DNA of 64,000 bases from Sphingomonadales bacterium. Lineage in GTDB: Bacteria; Pseudomonadota; Alphaproteobacteria; Sphingomonadales; Sphingomonadaceae. Where the stretch lies: assembly GCA_017302615.1 (NCBI GenBank), contig JAFLDB010000008.1:77195-141194 (forward strand). Reading direction: 5' to 3'. The number at the start of each line of letters is the position of its first letter. The stretch's first letter is position 1. Below, piece by piece: positions 33,950 through 42,764 of the stretch. The notes beneath the pieces were generated by a model. It saw nothing but the letters and a program-made list of their open reading frames with translations, was not told the origin of the DNA and did no database searches. Made by a program: the position numbers and the translations under genes.

Positions 33950-35341
33950 TCAATAGCCGGCGTTGAATGCCCGAACCCGCCGGTTCACCTCGTCGATCCA
34001 TGCGTTGCCACGCCTGATCAGATCGTCGATCCGGCTGCGCTGCGCCCAGAACAGCTTGTCCTGCCGAAGCGCGATTTCGACGTTTGCATCGGTGGCGATG
34101 CCGGCGATCGTGTTGAACGGCTCATTCGGAATGCAGTTGGGCCGGTTGGCGGTAGAGGCACAGGTGAAGCGTCGGGTGGCCTTCACCCATTTGTTGGCGC
34201 TCGTCAGGCCAAAGGTCTTGTTCATCGGGCGGCTGTCCTCGCGGTAAGACTGCAGGCAGGAACCATACTGGATTCGCCGCTCGTTGAGGCTTCTGACATA
34301 ATTGTTGTTATCATTTGTCCCGGTAATGGCGGGCTGACTGAAGTCGAAACTGCCGCATGCCTGCTCCAGCGTCTTGACGCCCTTCAGGGTGGCAAGGTCG
34401 GCGCGCAGGGCGGATGGCCTATGCGCATCCCAGGTCATGCTGAGGTACTTGGCGGGATTGGATTCAACTTCGCGCCGGGCGGCATTGAACATCGCGGCGA
34501 TCTCGCCATCGGCTGCGGCCAGCGCCTTGTTGGCTTCGGCCCTGCCTTGGGGGCCATTCGCATCGCGGGCAACGTTGCTGAGGCACAGCTTGTACCATTT
34601 GGCCTTTTCATCGCGATCACGGATGAAGGCCTTGTCCTGATCCGCCTGGGACGGGATCTGGGTGAGCATTTGCGCCCAGTCTTCTGCGGTGTAGTCGAGA
34701 TCTTCCTTGCGGCAGCGCTCGATCCCGGCGCGAACCCTTTGCAGGTTTTCCGGGCGAGCGGGCGTTGTGCCTCCGGCCGATGCCGAAGCTCCGGAGCCGG
34801 CAAGTGGATAGCTTGCCGCCTTCCATCCCGCGATGCCGGGCCGCATCCAGAAAACGTTCCGGTATCCGGCTTGCACCGCGCGCAGCGCGACATTGTAGGA
34901 CAGGAAACAGCGATCGTGATGACAGTAAACGATGATCGGCCGGTTCTTGTCGCCGCGCGCCACCTTATCCAGCGCTGTAGCAAAGGGTGCCTGAAGCGTC
35001 GGGCTGTTGCTTGCTGCGTCATATGCGTTCAGCGCGCCTGGCAACTGTTCGGAGCCGTTCATCGCCGCCAGGACGACCACTTCTGCGCCGAACTTGTCGA
35101 TAATGCACTTAGCTTCGCGGGCCGAGACGGTGGTGGCTCCGGGCAAGGTCTGGGGTGTCAGGCCGCTGCCCACGGCGGACAGGCCGCCGGGGTAATTGTT
35201 GTCGCCAGGTGTCTGCGGATCGGCCCCCGGCTTGCAGGCAGCATTGATCGCGGCGCGGGTCGGAGTTTGCGCGGCGGCGGGGGAAACTTGCCCAAGGCCG
35301 AACATGGCCAGCACAAAGGCTGCAATCGAAAGTCTCTTCAC
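33950..35341 (-). CDS. Exported rhodanese-like domain protein
   Basis: A 463-residue exported protein starting at GTG with a clear signal peptide (MKRLSIAAFVLAMFGLGQ, cleavage after AAA). Residues about 70-180 form a rhodanese-like fold with VSAREAKCIIDKFGAEVVVL. The loop YCHHDRCFLSYNVALRAVQAG is the active-site position, with a Cys-x4-Cys pair, resembling exported CxxCW-type rhodanese proteins rather than classical sulfurtransferases. The C-terminal 270 residues are of unknown function and rich in conserved Cys (QACGSFDF, QYGSCLQSY, RFTCAS, NCIPNEPF). It is a single gene facing away from the photolyase, with a 15-bp palindrome in the shared promoter. I cannot assign a substrate. Confidence 0.7.
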   Translation of the reverse strand: MKRLSIAAFVLAMFGLGQVSPAAAQTPTRAAINAACKPGADPQTPGDNNYPGGLSAVGSGLTPQTLPGATTVSAREAKCIIDKFGAEVVVLAAMNGSEQLPGALNAYDAASNSPTLQAPFATALDKVARGDKNRPIIVYCHHDRCFLSYNVALRAVQAGYRNVFWMRPGIAGWKAASYPLAGSGASASAGGTTPARPENLQRVRAGIERCRKEDLDYTAEDWAQMLTQIPSQADQDKAFIRDRDEKAKWYKLCLSNVARDANGPQGRAEANKALAAADGEIAAMFNAARREVESNPAKYLSMTWDAHRPSALRADLATLKGVKTLEQACGSFDFSQPAITGTNDNNNYVRSLNERRIQYGSCLQSYREDSRPMNKTFGLTSANKWVKATRRFTCASTANRPNCIPNEPFNTIAGIATDANVEIALRQDKLFWAQRSRIDDLIRRGNAWIDEVNRRVRAFNAGY

Positions 35342-35397
35342 TTTTCATTTCCCCACCGTCGCGGTCGTTCCACCGCATGGCTGCATTCCAACATAGG

Positions 35398-35412
35398 TGC
35401 GAACGGTTCGCA
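35398..35412. promoter_or_regulatory. 15-bp palindrome TGCGAACGGTTCGCA
   Basis: A perfect odd-centred palindrome (TGCGAAC-G-GTTCGCA) lies in the 149-bp gap between the divergent rhodanese-like gene and the photolyase. It is the size of a dimer operator. The regulator is unknown, and no second copy was seen in the window. The remainder of the gap shows no clear promoter hexamers. Confidence 0.4.
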
Positions 35413-35490
35413 ACGGGGATCATCACTTCAGGCGAGGCTTGCCCCAGTAGACAGGCTGGCGCGCACTGCCTGGCCGCCTAGGGCCGGGGC

Positions 35491-37002
35491 ATGTCCGGCC
35501 GCCTGATCCTGATCTTGGGAGACCAGCTTTCGCCCGCCCTGTCCTCGCTCAAGGCCGGGGACAAGGCGGGGGACCGGGTGCTGCTGGCCGAAGTGATGGC
35601 CGAGGCCAGCTATGTCCCGCACCACAAACGCAAGATCGCTTTCGTCTTCGCCGCGATGCGCCACTTTGCGGCGGAACTGCGCGCGGAGGGCTGGCAGGTC
35701 GATTACGTAAAGCTGGACGATCCGGCCAATACCGGATCGCTGGCCGGGGAAGTGCGGCGTGCGCTGGCGCGGCATGGCCTGAGCCGGATGGTGGTGACCG
35801 AGCCGGGCGAGTGGCGGCTGCTGGAGGAAATGCGCGGCTGGCCGGAGACGGAGCTGCTGGGCGATGACCGCTTCCTGGCCGACCGGCATGGCTTTGCCGA
35901 CTGGGCCGAGGGGCGCAAAGGCCTGCGGATGGAGCATTTCTACCGGCTGATGCGGCGCAAGACCGGCCTGCTGATGGACGGGGACCAGCCCGCCGACGGA
36001 CGCTGGAACTTCGATGCCGAGAACCGCAAGCCGGCCGCCGCGGACCTGCTGCTGCCGCGCCCGCCGCGGTTTGAACCCGATGCGATCACCCGCGAAGTGC
36101 TGGGCCTGGTTGTGGCGGGCTTCCCGGACAATTTCGGCTCGCTGGACGGCTTTGCCATGGCCGTGACCCGGGCCGATGCCGAAGCCGCCTTTGCCCATTT
36201 CCTGAAGCACGGCCTGCCGCAGTTTGGCGCCTATCAGGATGCCATGCTGGCGGGACAGCCGTTCCTTTATCACGCCTTCATCTCGCCCCAGCTCAACGCC
36301 GGGCTGCTCGATCCGCTGGCGCTGTGCCGGGCGGTGGAGGCGGAGTGGCGGGCGGGCCGGGTGCCGATCAACAGCGCCGAAGGGTTCATCCGCCAGATCA
36401 TCGGCTGGCGCGAATTCGTGCGCGGGATCTACTGGTGGCGGATGCCGGGCTATGACCGGGTCAATGCGCTGGCGGCGAAGCGGCCGCTGCCATCTTTCTA
36501 CTGGAGCGCGGATACCCCGATGGCCTGCGTGCGGGCCTGTGTCGAGCAGACCCGCGATCATGCCTATGCCCACCATATCCAGCGGCTGATGGTGACCGGC
36601 AATTTCGCGTTGCTGGCCGGGATCGATCCCCATGCCCTGCACGAATGGTATCTGGCGGTCTATGCCGATGCCTATGAATGGGTCGAGCTGCCCAACACCG
36701 TGGGGATGAGCCAGTTTGCCGATGGCGGCCTGCTGGCCAGCAAGCCCTATGCCGCCAGCGGGGCCTATATCGACCGGATGAGCGACTATTGCCGGACCTG
36801 CGTCTATGACGTGAAGGCCAAGGCCGGGCCGAAGGCCTGCCCGTTCAACCTGCTCTACTGGGATTTCATTTCCCGCCACCGCGAGCGGCTGGCGCGCAAC
36901 CCGCGCATGGCCCAGATGGTCCGCACCTGGGATCGCTTCACGCCGGAAAAGCAGGAGCAGCTAGGGCGCGATGCCGCCCGGTTTCTGGAGAGCCTTGCCT
37001 GA
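35491..37002 (+). CDS. phrB: FeS-type (6-4) photolyase / bacterial cryptochrome (PhrB/CryB)
   Basis: A 503-residue member of the FeS-BCP class of photolyases, which repair (6-4) photoproducts with light. The N-terminal antenna domain starts [16 protein letters not shown]. Cys346, Cys434, Cys437 and Cys450 are spaced exactly like the 4Fe-4S ligands of Agrobacterium PhrB and Rhodobacter CryB. The FAD-binding C-terminal half includes [20 protein letters not shown] and [19 protein letters not shown]. Antenna in this class is a ribityl-lumazine. Downstream genes (DUF2256, SDR, DUF3429, FAD oxidoreductase, FolE) are ones often found beside such photolyases. The 3' end overlaps the DUF2256 gene on the other strand by 42 bp. 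Confidence 0.95.
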   Translation: MSGRLILILGDQLSPALSSLKAGDKAGDRVLLAEVMAEASYVPHHKRKIAFVFAAMRHFAAELRAEGWQVDYVKLDDPANTGSLAGEVRRALARHGLSRMVVTEPGEWRLLEEMRGWPETELLGDDRFLADRHGFADWAEGRKGLRMEHFYRLMRRKTGLLMDGDQPADGRWNFDAENRKPAAADLLLPRPPRFEPDAITREVLGLVVAGFPDNFGSLDGFAMAVTRADAEAAFAHFLKHGLPQFGAYQDAMLAGQPFLYHAFISPQLNAGLLDPLALCRAVEAEWRAGRVPINSAEGFIRQIIGWREFVRGIYWWRMPGYDRVNALAAKRPLPSFYWSADTPMACVRACVEQTRDHAYAHHIQRLMVTGNFALLAGIDPHALHEWYLAVYADAYEWVELPNTVGMSQFADGGLLASKPYAASGAYIDRMSDYCRTCVYDVKAKAGPKACPFNLLYWDFISRHRERLARNPRMAQMVRTWDRFTPEKQEQLGRDAARFLESLA

Positions 37003-37131
37003 GCGGCAACGGTCGGAACAGTACTTCACACTGTCCCAGTCGCGCGCCCATTTCTTGCGCCAGGCAAAGGGCAGGCCGCAGGCGGTGCAGGTCTTGCTGG
37101 GCAGGTCAGCCTTGCGGCGCATTTTCGGCAT
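36961..37131 (-). CDS. DUF2256 small zinc-ribbon-like protein
   Basis: A 56-residue protein with four cysteines in two pairs ([16 protein letters not shown] and [12 protein letters not shown]), the hallmark of DUF2256, probably a small zinc ribbon. Its 3' end overlaps the end of the photolyase gene on the opposite strand, and it starts five bases after the SDR stop, so it is co-transcribed with the SDR. DUF2256 proteins are frequent neighbours of FeS photolyases; a role in photolyase maturation or light response is suggested by this recurring linkage but not shown. Confidence 0.8.
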   Translation of the reverse strand: MPKMRRKADLPSKTCTACGLPFAWRKKWARDWDSVKYCSDRCRSGKALQKPGGIAP

Positions 37132-37136
37132 GGCGG

Positions 37137-37874
37137 CTATTCCGGCAGGCAGGTGCCGTCCCAGGCATAGAGCCCGCCGCTGTCCTCCGGGGTCAGCCGG
37201 TCGAGCACACTCAGCAGGTACCCGGCCGACTGGTCGGGGCTGAACAGTTTGCCCGCCGCAACTCCGCGCTGGAACGGGGCGGACAGGCGGCTGTCGACCG
37301 TGCCGGGATGCAGCGCCACGGCAAGGGCCTGCGGATGGCTGCGGCGCAGTTCGATCGCGAAGTTGCGGACCAGCATGTTGAGCGCGGCCTTGCTGGCGCG
37401 ATAGGAATGCCAGCCGCCGAGCCGGTTGTCGCCGATCGAGCCGACCCGCGCCGACAGCACCGCAAAGACCGCGCGCCGGTCCCGCGGCAGGAGCGGCAAC
37501 ATGTGTTTGGCGATCAGCGCCGGGGCGATTGTGTTGGCGGCAAAGACTTCGGCCATCGCGCCGCCGTCCAGCGCCTTCCAGCTCTTTTCGGGCGCGATCC
37601 CGCGCGCCGGATCGTGCAGCAGACCGGTAGCGACCAGCACCAGCGCGGGCGGGGCGGGCAGGCTGGCGGATATGGCGCTGAGCGAGGCCTCGTCGGCCGG
37701 ATCGAACCGGAACGGGATGACGCCGGGCGGCACATCTACCGGCTCTGAGCGGCTGCCGCCCCAGACCGAACTGTAGACACCGGATATGGCAAGCCGGGCG
37801 GCCAGCGCCCGGCCGATTGCTCCGCTGGTACCGAAAACCACGGCGGGGCCAAGACTTGCGGTGTTACTGTCCAT
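37137..37874 (-). CDS. SDR family oxidoreductase (CsgA/C-factor-like)
   Basis: A 245-residue short-chain dehydrogenase of the CsgA-like group. The nucleotide motif is [16 protein letters not shown] near residue 10; the active site is SARVGSIG followed by [16 protein letters not shown], with the Tyr-x3-Lys pair intact. It lacks the classical NNAG and has VLVATG instead, as in C-factor relatives. The ATG at 37874 gives the expected N terminus; an in-frame extension to 37988 would overlap the divergent gene. It leads directly into DUF2256. The substrate is unknown; its place in a photolyase neighbourhood is typical for this subfamily in alphaproteobacteria. Confidence 0.85.
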   Translation of the reverse strand: MDSNTASLGPAVVFGTSGAIGRALAARLAISGVYSSVWGGSRSEPVDVPPGVIPFRFDPADEASLSAISASLPAPPALVLVATGLLHDPARGIAPEKSWKALDGGAMAEVFAANTIAPALIAKHMLPLLPRDRRAVFAVLSARVGSIGDNRLGGWHSYRASKAALNMLVRNFAIELRRSHPQALAVALHPGTVDSRLSAPFQRGVAAGKLFSPDQSAGYLLSVLDRLTPEDSGGLYAWDGTCLPE

Positions 37875-37986
37875 TCCCGGCCCCTGCCGCCGGTCATCCG
37901 GCGCGGCCACCTGCCGAAACGGGAAGCCGCTGCCGTGACCCAAGAGGCAGCTTGAGCGCGGCAGGCTGGCGGCCTTTAAGCCCGGC

Positions 37987-38439
37987 ATGACCGCTACCGC
38001 ATTGCCCCGTCCCGTTGTCCTTCTCGGCCTCGCCGGGATACTTCCGCAACTGCTGTGTCTGGCCGTGGTGGTGGCCCTGCCGGAATGGCGCTGGGTCGCG
38101 CTGGCGGCGGCCTGCTTCTATGCCGCGCTGATCCTTTCGTTCCTGGGCGGACTGTGGTGGATGCTGGCCCTGCTGCGCGGGGAACGCGGGTGGGAGCCAT
38201 ACCTGCTGGCGGTCGCGCCCAGTCTGGCCGGCTGGGCCGCGCTGCTGCCGTGGTGCTTCGGCCTGACCTGGCCGGGGCCGTCGCTGGCGCTGCTGGGCTG
38301 CGCGCTGCTGGCCAGTCCTCTGGTTGACCGGCGTCTGGGCCGGCAGCTGGCACTGCCCGCCGGATGGCTGCGGCTGCGGATGATGATGGCCAGCGGACTG
38401 GGGTTGACCAGCCTCGCCCTGGCCCTGCTGTTCGCCTAA
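37987..38439 (+). CDS. DUF3429 membrane protein
   Basis: A 150-residue inner-membrane protein with four to five hydrophobic segments and the DUF3429 pattern (ALILSFLGGLWWMLALLRGE, then APSLAGWAALLPW). The family is of unknown function and is frequently located with photolyase and DUF2256 genes. It diverges from the SDR gene. Its stop overlaps by four bases the 3' end of the convergent flavoprotein gene. Nothing in the sequence gives a substrate or partner. Confidence 0.8.
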   Translation: MTATALPRPVVLLGLAGILPQLLCLAVVVALPEWRWVALAAACFYAALILSFLGGLWWMLALLRGERGWEPYLLAVAPSLAGWAALLPWCFGLTWPGPSLALLGCALLASPLVDRRLGRQLALPAGWLRLRMMMASGLGLTSLALALLFA

Positions 38440-39389
38440 CCGGCGGCGCGGGTCTCGCCTGGAGCGAGGGTGTCGATCACCTGATCGGCCATGTCCACGC
38501 CCGATCGCCATGCGCCTTCGATCATCGGCGCGGTGATCCAGTCGCCGCAGGTCCCCAGCCGCAGGCGCGGATTCCACAAGGTGCGGCCGCGCTGGCCATA
38601 GGACAGGCCGAAGCGCCAGCGGTGCGCCTTGAGGAAGGCTGGTTCAGGCAGTGTGGCGCCGGTTTCGGCTGCGAAGGCGGCCAGCAACTGCGGGGCGATG
38701 GCCTCGCGGTCTTGCTCAAGGTGGGCCTGGGTCCATTCGGCGCTGGCCTGGATCACCCAGCATTCGTGCGGGCCGCGCCCCGGCTTGGAATTGTCGCGCG
38801 AGGCCCAGGCGATCGCCCCGCTATCGCGGATGTAGTGCGGCAGTCCGGCCAGCGGCTCGTCAAACCCCGCCATGACCGTCCAGCACGGGCGGGACTTGGC
38901 CGCCGCCGCTTCGCGCGCCATGTCGAGATCGTGGAGCGAAACGAGCGGCGCGGCCTGCTCCGCCGGGACAGCGATCACCATTCCGGCAAAGGGCCCGTCG
39001 CACAGGCCGGGGCCGGACAGATACCAGCCAAGGCCGTCGGATTCGATCCGCTGGACCTGCGCCGAAAAGCGTACGTCGTGAACCTGGCACAGCGCCGCGA
39101 CGAGCGCGCCCATGGTCGGCATGCCGACCAGCGCGCCATCCGGGCCGTGGGGCCAGGGCGCGACCAGCCGGGCATCCTGCCAGCGGGCCACCTGTTCGGC
39201 AAAGTCGGCGCTGAACGGCTTGAAGTATTGCGCGCCGAAATCCCAGTCGCGGCCATCGACGCTGAGGCTGGACAGACGTCCTCCGGGGCGGCGCCCCTTG
39301 TCGAACAGGACGCTGTCGATGCCGCTTTCCTTGAGGCGCGCGGCGCAGGCAAGGCCTGCAATCCCGGCACCGACAATCCCGATCTTCAT
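38436..39389 (-). CDS. Renalase-like NAD(P)/FAD-dependent oxidoreductase
   Basis: A 317-residue flavoprotein with an N-terminal FAD-binding motif (IGIVGAGIAGLACAARLK), the second dinucleotide element DKGRRPGGRLSS, and a C-terminal amine-oxidase/renalase-type FAD segment (LRLGTCGDWITAPMIEGAWRSG). Renalase oxidises off-pathway dihydro-NAD(P)H isomers, and bacterial relatives do the same; that activity is possible but unproven here. It follows folE by 18 bp in the same direction and is likely co-transcribed with it. This family is another common neighbour of FeS photolyases. Confidence 0.82.
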   Translation of the reverse strand: MKIGIVGAGIAGLACAARLKESGIDSVLFDKGRRPGGRLSSLSVDGRDWDFGAQYFKPFSADFAEQVARWQDARLVAPWPHGPDGALVGMPTMGALVAALCQVHDVRFSAQVQRIESDGLGWYLSGPGLCDGPFAGMVIAVPAEQAAPLVSLHDLDMAREAAAAKSRPCWTVMAGFDEPLAGLPHYIRDSGAIAWASRDNSKPGRGPHECWVIQASAEWTQAHLEQDREAIAPQLLAAFAAETGATLPEPAFLKAHRWRFGLSYGQRGRTLWNPRLRLGTCGDWITAPMIEGAWRSGVDMADQVIDTLAPGETRAAG

Positions 39390-39407
39390 CGCCCGCGCGT
39401 TCCGACC

Positions 39408-40028
39408 TTAGCCGTGTCCCATCAGCGACAGGACCTCGCGGCGGCTGCTCGGGTTGTCGCGGAAGCAGCCCAGCACCTTGCTGGTCACCATGTCGACGCC
39501 GTGGGTGCGCACGCCGCGACCGGTCATGCAGCCGTGGGTTGCCTTGATCACTACGGCCACGCCTTGCGGGCGCAGGTTTTCCCAGATGCACTGGGCGATC
39601 TCGGCGGTCAGGCGTTCTTGGATCTGCAGGCGGTGGGCATAGCCGTGCAGCACCCGGGCCAGCTTGGAAATGCCGACCACGCGGTCGGTGGGCAGATAGG
39701 CGATCGAAGCGGTGCCGACGATCGGGGCCAGATGATGTTCGCAGTGCGAATGGAACGGGATGTCGCGGAGCAGCACGACTTCGTCATAGCCGGCCACTTC
39801 CTCGAAAGTCCGCTGCAGGTGAACCGCCGGATCCTCTTCATAGCCCGAGCAGTATTCCTTCCACGCCCGGCCATAGCGGGCCGGAGTATCGAGCAGGCCT
39901 TCGCGGGTCGGATCGTCGCCAGCCCAGCGCAGGATGGTGCGCACCGCTTCCTGTACTTCGTGCGGAACGGGCAGACGGTCGGTCTCTTGCTCGTGCTCGG
40001 GCACGAACTGGGTGTTGATCACGTTCAT
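39408..40028 (-). CDS. folE: GTP cyclohydrolase I
   Basis: A 206-residue type I GTP cyclohydrolase, which converts GTP to 7,8-dihydroneopterin triphosphate for folate and pterins. The zinc- and substrate-binding motif HSHCEHHLAPIVG is intact, followed by VVGISKLARVLHGYAHRLQI, the QERLT signature and the C-terminal Cys/His pair in THGCMTGRGV. The start at 40028 has AGGG upstream. It heads the minus-strand operon with the renalase-like gene and diverges from the LOV-HTH regulator. Its place inside a light-response cluster suggests a second, light-regulated supply of pterin besides housekeeping folate synthesis, but it may simply be the sole folE. Confidence 0.95.
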   Translation of the reverse strand: MNVINTQFVPEHEQETDRLPVPHEVQEAVRTILRWAGDDPTREGLLDTPARYGRAWKEYCSGYEEDPAVHLQRTFEEVAGYDEVVLLRDIPFHSHCEHHLAPIVGTASIAYLPTDRVVGISKLARVLHGYAHRLQIQERLTAEIAQCIWENLRPQGVAVVIKATHGCMTGRGVRTHGVDMVTSKVLGCFRDNPSSRREVLSLMGHG

Positions 40029-40173
40029 CGCGGATCCCTGCTCAAAAGGGTTTTGCCGGCCGCCAGCGGGAGGGGGTTGGGTAGGGTCTGGCGACCGGCA
40101 CTATTGAACTAGGCTTAATGCTCCCCATCTGCGATATGGCCTTACGTGCAGTGAGATAGACCGCAGGGTGACG

Positions 40174-40752
40174 ATGGATCCGGAAGAGCTGATTTCCAAC
40201 AGCAAGGTTGCCGCAGTGGTCAGCGATCCGCGCCAGAAGGACAACCCGATTGTGGCGTGCAACCAGGCCTTCATGGACCTGACGGGCTACCCGCGCGAGG
40301 AGATTGTCGGGCGCAACTGCCGCTTCCTGCGCGGCGAGCGGACCGAACCGGAACAGACCGCCATGCTGCGCGAGGCCGTTGCCGAAAGCCGCCCGGTGAT
40401 GGTCGAACTGATCAATTACAAGAAGGACGGCACCCCGTTCCGCAACGCGGTAATGATCGCCCCGCTGTTCGATGCCAAGGGCGACCTGACCTATTTCCTC
40501 GGCTCGCAGATGGCGATCGACGATAGCGGCGCCAGCCGGCACGAGCAGGCCCGCGCGCTGGTCGACAGCCTCAGCCGCCGCCAGCGCCAGATTCTGGAGG
40601 CGCTGGCCAAGGGGCGGCTCAACAAGCAGATCGCCTATGAGCTCGACCTGACGGAGCGGACCATCAAGATGCACCGCGCCGCCATGCTGCGCGGGCTGGG
40701 CGTGCGGACCGTGGCTGAAGCGATCCGCATCGCGATCGAGGCGGGGTTGTAG
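40174..40752 (+). CDS. LOV-HTH light-responsive transcription factor (EL222-like)
   Basis: A 192-residue blue-light sensor and DNA-binding protein. Residues 5-115 are a LOV/PAS domain with the flavin-adduct Cys49 in GRNCRFL and the flavin-contact motif NYKKDGTPFRNAVMIAPL. Residues 125-190 are a LuxR-type helix-turn-helix (SRRQRQILEALAKGRLNKQI, TIKMHRAAMLRGL). This matches EL222 of Erythrobacter litoralis, in which light releases the HTH to dimerise and activate transcription. ATG 40174 has AGGG six bases upstream; a GTG at 40168 is less likely. It sits between folE/photolyase genes and the carotenoid cluster and is the natural candidate regulator of both. Confidence 0.92.
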   Translation: MDPEELISNSKVAAVVSDPRQKDNPIVACNQAFMDLTGYPREEIVGRNCRFLRGERTEPEQTAMLREAVAESRPVMVELINYKKDGTPFRNAVMIAPLFDAKGDLTYFLGSQMAIDDSGASRHEQARALVDSLSRRQRQILEALAKGRLNKQIAYELDLTERTIKMHRAAMLRGLGVRTVAEAIRIAIEAGL

Positions 40753-40763
40753 GGATCGGGCTG

Positions 40764-40783
40764 CGGCCCCGGCGAGGGGGCCG
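40764..40783. terminator. GC hairpin between convergent LOV and crtE genes
   Basis: A 7-bp perfect stem CGGCCCC / GGGGCCG with a six-base loop lies in the 36-bp gap between the convergent LOV-HTH gene and the ispH-crtE fusion. There is no T-tract. It is a probable shared transcription end. Confidence 0.5.
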
Positions 40784-40788
40784 ACCAG

Positions 40789-42663
40789 TCAATGCATCCG
40801 GTTGACGGCGAAGCGGGCCAGGTCGCGTAGCGGGGTGGCCTTGGGCCCGAACACTGCCAAAGCCTCGTGACAAGCATTCTCCAGCTGGCTGGCCTGGGCG
40901 GCCGCGCCTTCCAGTCCCAGCAGGCTGGTCGCGCTCTTGCGGCCGGCTTCGGCATCCTTGCCCACCGCCTTGCCGACCACTTCGGCATCGCCAATGCTGT
41001 CCAGCATGTCGTCACGGATCTGGAACACCAGCCCCAGGTTCTCGGCAAAGCGCAGCAGGCGGGCCAGCTCCTCGGCGCTGCACGGTCCCAGCATCGCGCC
41101 GGCCTCCACCGCATAGCGGATCAGCGCTCCGGTCTTGCGGCTTTCGCACTGGAACACGTCCTCGGCGCTGGGCCGGGCCGGGGGATAAAGATCCATCATC
41201 TGCCCGCCGGCCAGGCCATCCTGACCGACCGCGCGGGCCATGGCCAGCACAAGGCGGGCGCGAATGGCGGGATCGGGGTGGGTCGCATCCTCGGCCAGGA
41301 TCTCGAAAGCCAGCGCCAGCAGGGCATCGCCCGCCAGCACGGCGGTGGCTTCGTCGAACTTGCGGTGCAAGGTCGGGCGGCCGCGGCGCACGTCATCATC
41401 GTCCATGCAGGGCAGATCGTCATGGATCAGCGACTGGGCGTGAACGCATTCGATCGCCGCACCGATGCGCAGGGCCTGGGCGTAGGATCCGCCGACCAGA
41501 TCGGCCACGGCTGCTACCAGCAGCGCGCGGAACCGCTTGCCCGCGCCGATGGTGGCGTAGCGCATTGCCTCGGCCAGCCGCCGGTCCCGGTCCCGGGCAT
41601 GGCCGATCGCGGCATCGAGTGCCTGATCGATATCCTGGCGCAGGCGGGTCAGCCGGTCCTCCAGCGATCCGCCCAGTGTGCCGATGTTGAGCGCATCCAG
41701 CGAAACGGGGCGAAACCGCACCCGTTCCACCTCGCCTTCGGCTTCCTCCAGGGCATAGCCGCGCGCGGTCAGCACGGTGCAGACCTCGGCAATTGCGGTT
41801 TCGGGCGTGGAGGCGGCAGCGGTCAGGCCGATCGTCCGGGCCCTGGCCAGCACGTCCAGCGGGACATCGTCGCCGCCGGAAATCAGCCGCGCATCGGCGC
41901 AGCCGGCGGCTTGCGCCACTTCGACCAGCCGGCGCGCGTTGGAAGACATCGTGTCGCCCACCACCAGCACCAAATCGCACTGCCGGGCGAGCGCTTCCAC
42001 CGCCTGCTGGCGGTTGGTGGTGGCATAGCAGATGTCGCTGGCGCGCGGCCCGGCAACATCGCGAAACGTGGCCTTGATCGCGGCGATGGTGGCATCGGCA
42101 TCGCGCATGGCGAAAGTGGTCTGCACGGCATAGGCGACCGCGGTGTTGGGCGGCAGGTCAAGGGCGGCCAGATCGTCCGGGCAGGACACGACCGAAACCG
42201 CGCCGGCCGGAACCTGGCCGAGCGTGCCGACCACTTCGGGGTGCCCGATATGGCCGATCAGCAGCACATGCCGGCCGGACCGGTACCAGGCCTCGACCTC
42301 GGCATGGACCTTGCCGACCAGCGGGCAGATCGCGTCGATGACTTTCAGGTCGCGGCCCTGGGCAGCGTGCTTGACGCTGCGGGCGCTGCCATGGGCGGAA
42401 AGGATCGCGACCGCGCCTTCGGGCACTTCGTCCACTTCCTGCACGAAGACCGCGCCCAACCGTTCAAGCCGTTCGACCACTGCGGTGTTGTGGACGATGG
42501 CGCGGCGGACATAGACCGGCGCGCCGTGATGGTGCAGCGCCTGTTCGACAGCTTCGATAGCCCGCTCTACTCCGGCGCAGAAGCCGCGCGGGTTGGCCAG
42601 CAGGACCCGGCCTGCAGACCCGGACGGGGCGGTCTTGGCGGTTTCGGGCGAACTTGCAGCCAT
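40789..42663 (-). CDS. IspH :: polyprenyl diphosphate synthase (CrtE/IspA-type) fusion
   Basis: A 624-residue single open frame carrying two isoprenoid enzymes. Residues 18-315 are IspH (HMBPP reductase): FeS ligands Cys29, Cys113 and Cys212, substrate His58 and His141 and catalytic Glu143 (GHPEVVGTLG), with SSN at 240-242. Residues about 335-624 are a short-chain prenyl synthase: first Asp-rich motif DDLPCMD at 415-421, second DDMLD at 551-555 (FQIRDD). The position five before the first Asp is Gln, not the aromatic residue of FPP synthase, which favours GGPP. Thus one polypeptide could make IPP/DMAPP and condense them into the carotenoid precursor. The start has AAGGGAG upstream. It diverges from crtI across 101 bp. 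Confidence 0.9.
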   Translation of the reverse strand: MAASSPETAKTAPSGSAGRVLLANPRGFCAGVERAIEAVEQALHHHGAPVYVRRAIVHNTAVVERLERLGAVFVQEVDEVPEGAVAILSAHGSARSVKHAAQGRDLKVIDAICPLVGKVHAEVEAWYRSGRHVLLIGHIGHPEVVGTLGQVPAGAVSVVSCPDDLAALDLPPNTAVAYAVQTTFAMRDADATIAAIKATFRDVAGPRASDICYATTNRQQAVEALARQCDLVLVVGDTMSSNARRLVEVAQAAGCADARLISGGDDVPLDVLARARTIGLTAAASTPETAIAEVCTVLTARGYALEEAEGEVERVRFRPVSLDALNIGTLGGSLEDRLTRLRQDIDQALDAAIGHARDRDRRLAEAMRYATIGAGKRFRALLVAAVADLVGGSYAQALRIGAAIECVHAQSLIHDDLPCMDDDDVRRGRPTLHRKFDEATAVLAGDALLALAFEILAEDATHPDPAIRARLVLAMARAVGQDGLAGGQMMDLYPPARPSAEDVFQCESRKTGALIRYAVEAGAMLGPCSAEELARLLRFAENLGLVFQIRDDMLDSIGDAEVVGKAVGKDAEAGRKSATSLLGLEGAAAQASQLENACHEALAVFGPKATPLRDLARFAVNRMH

Positions 42664-42764
42664 GATCTCCCTTTCGCCTGGCAAGTTGGCCAAGTCGGGC
42701 CGACCGTGGTATCCGCCCATTGGGACAGGTTGCGAGCCAGCCACCGTCAAGTAGGCCACATTTC

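Noticed and set aside
31940..34000. Amidohydrolase as fifth gene of the 5-oxoprolinase operon
   Set aside because: A tRNA gene on the opposite strand and about 270 bp lie between them, and the amidohydrolase has its own ribosome site, so it is a separate unit.
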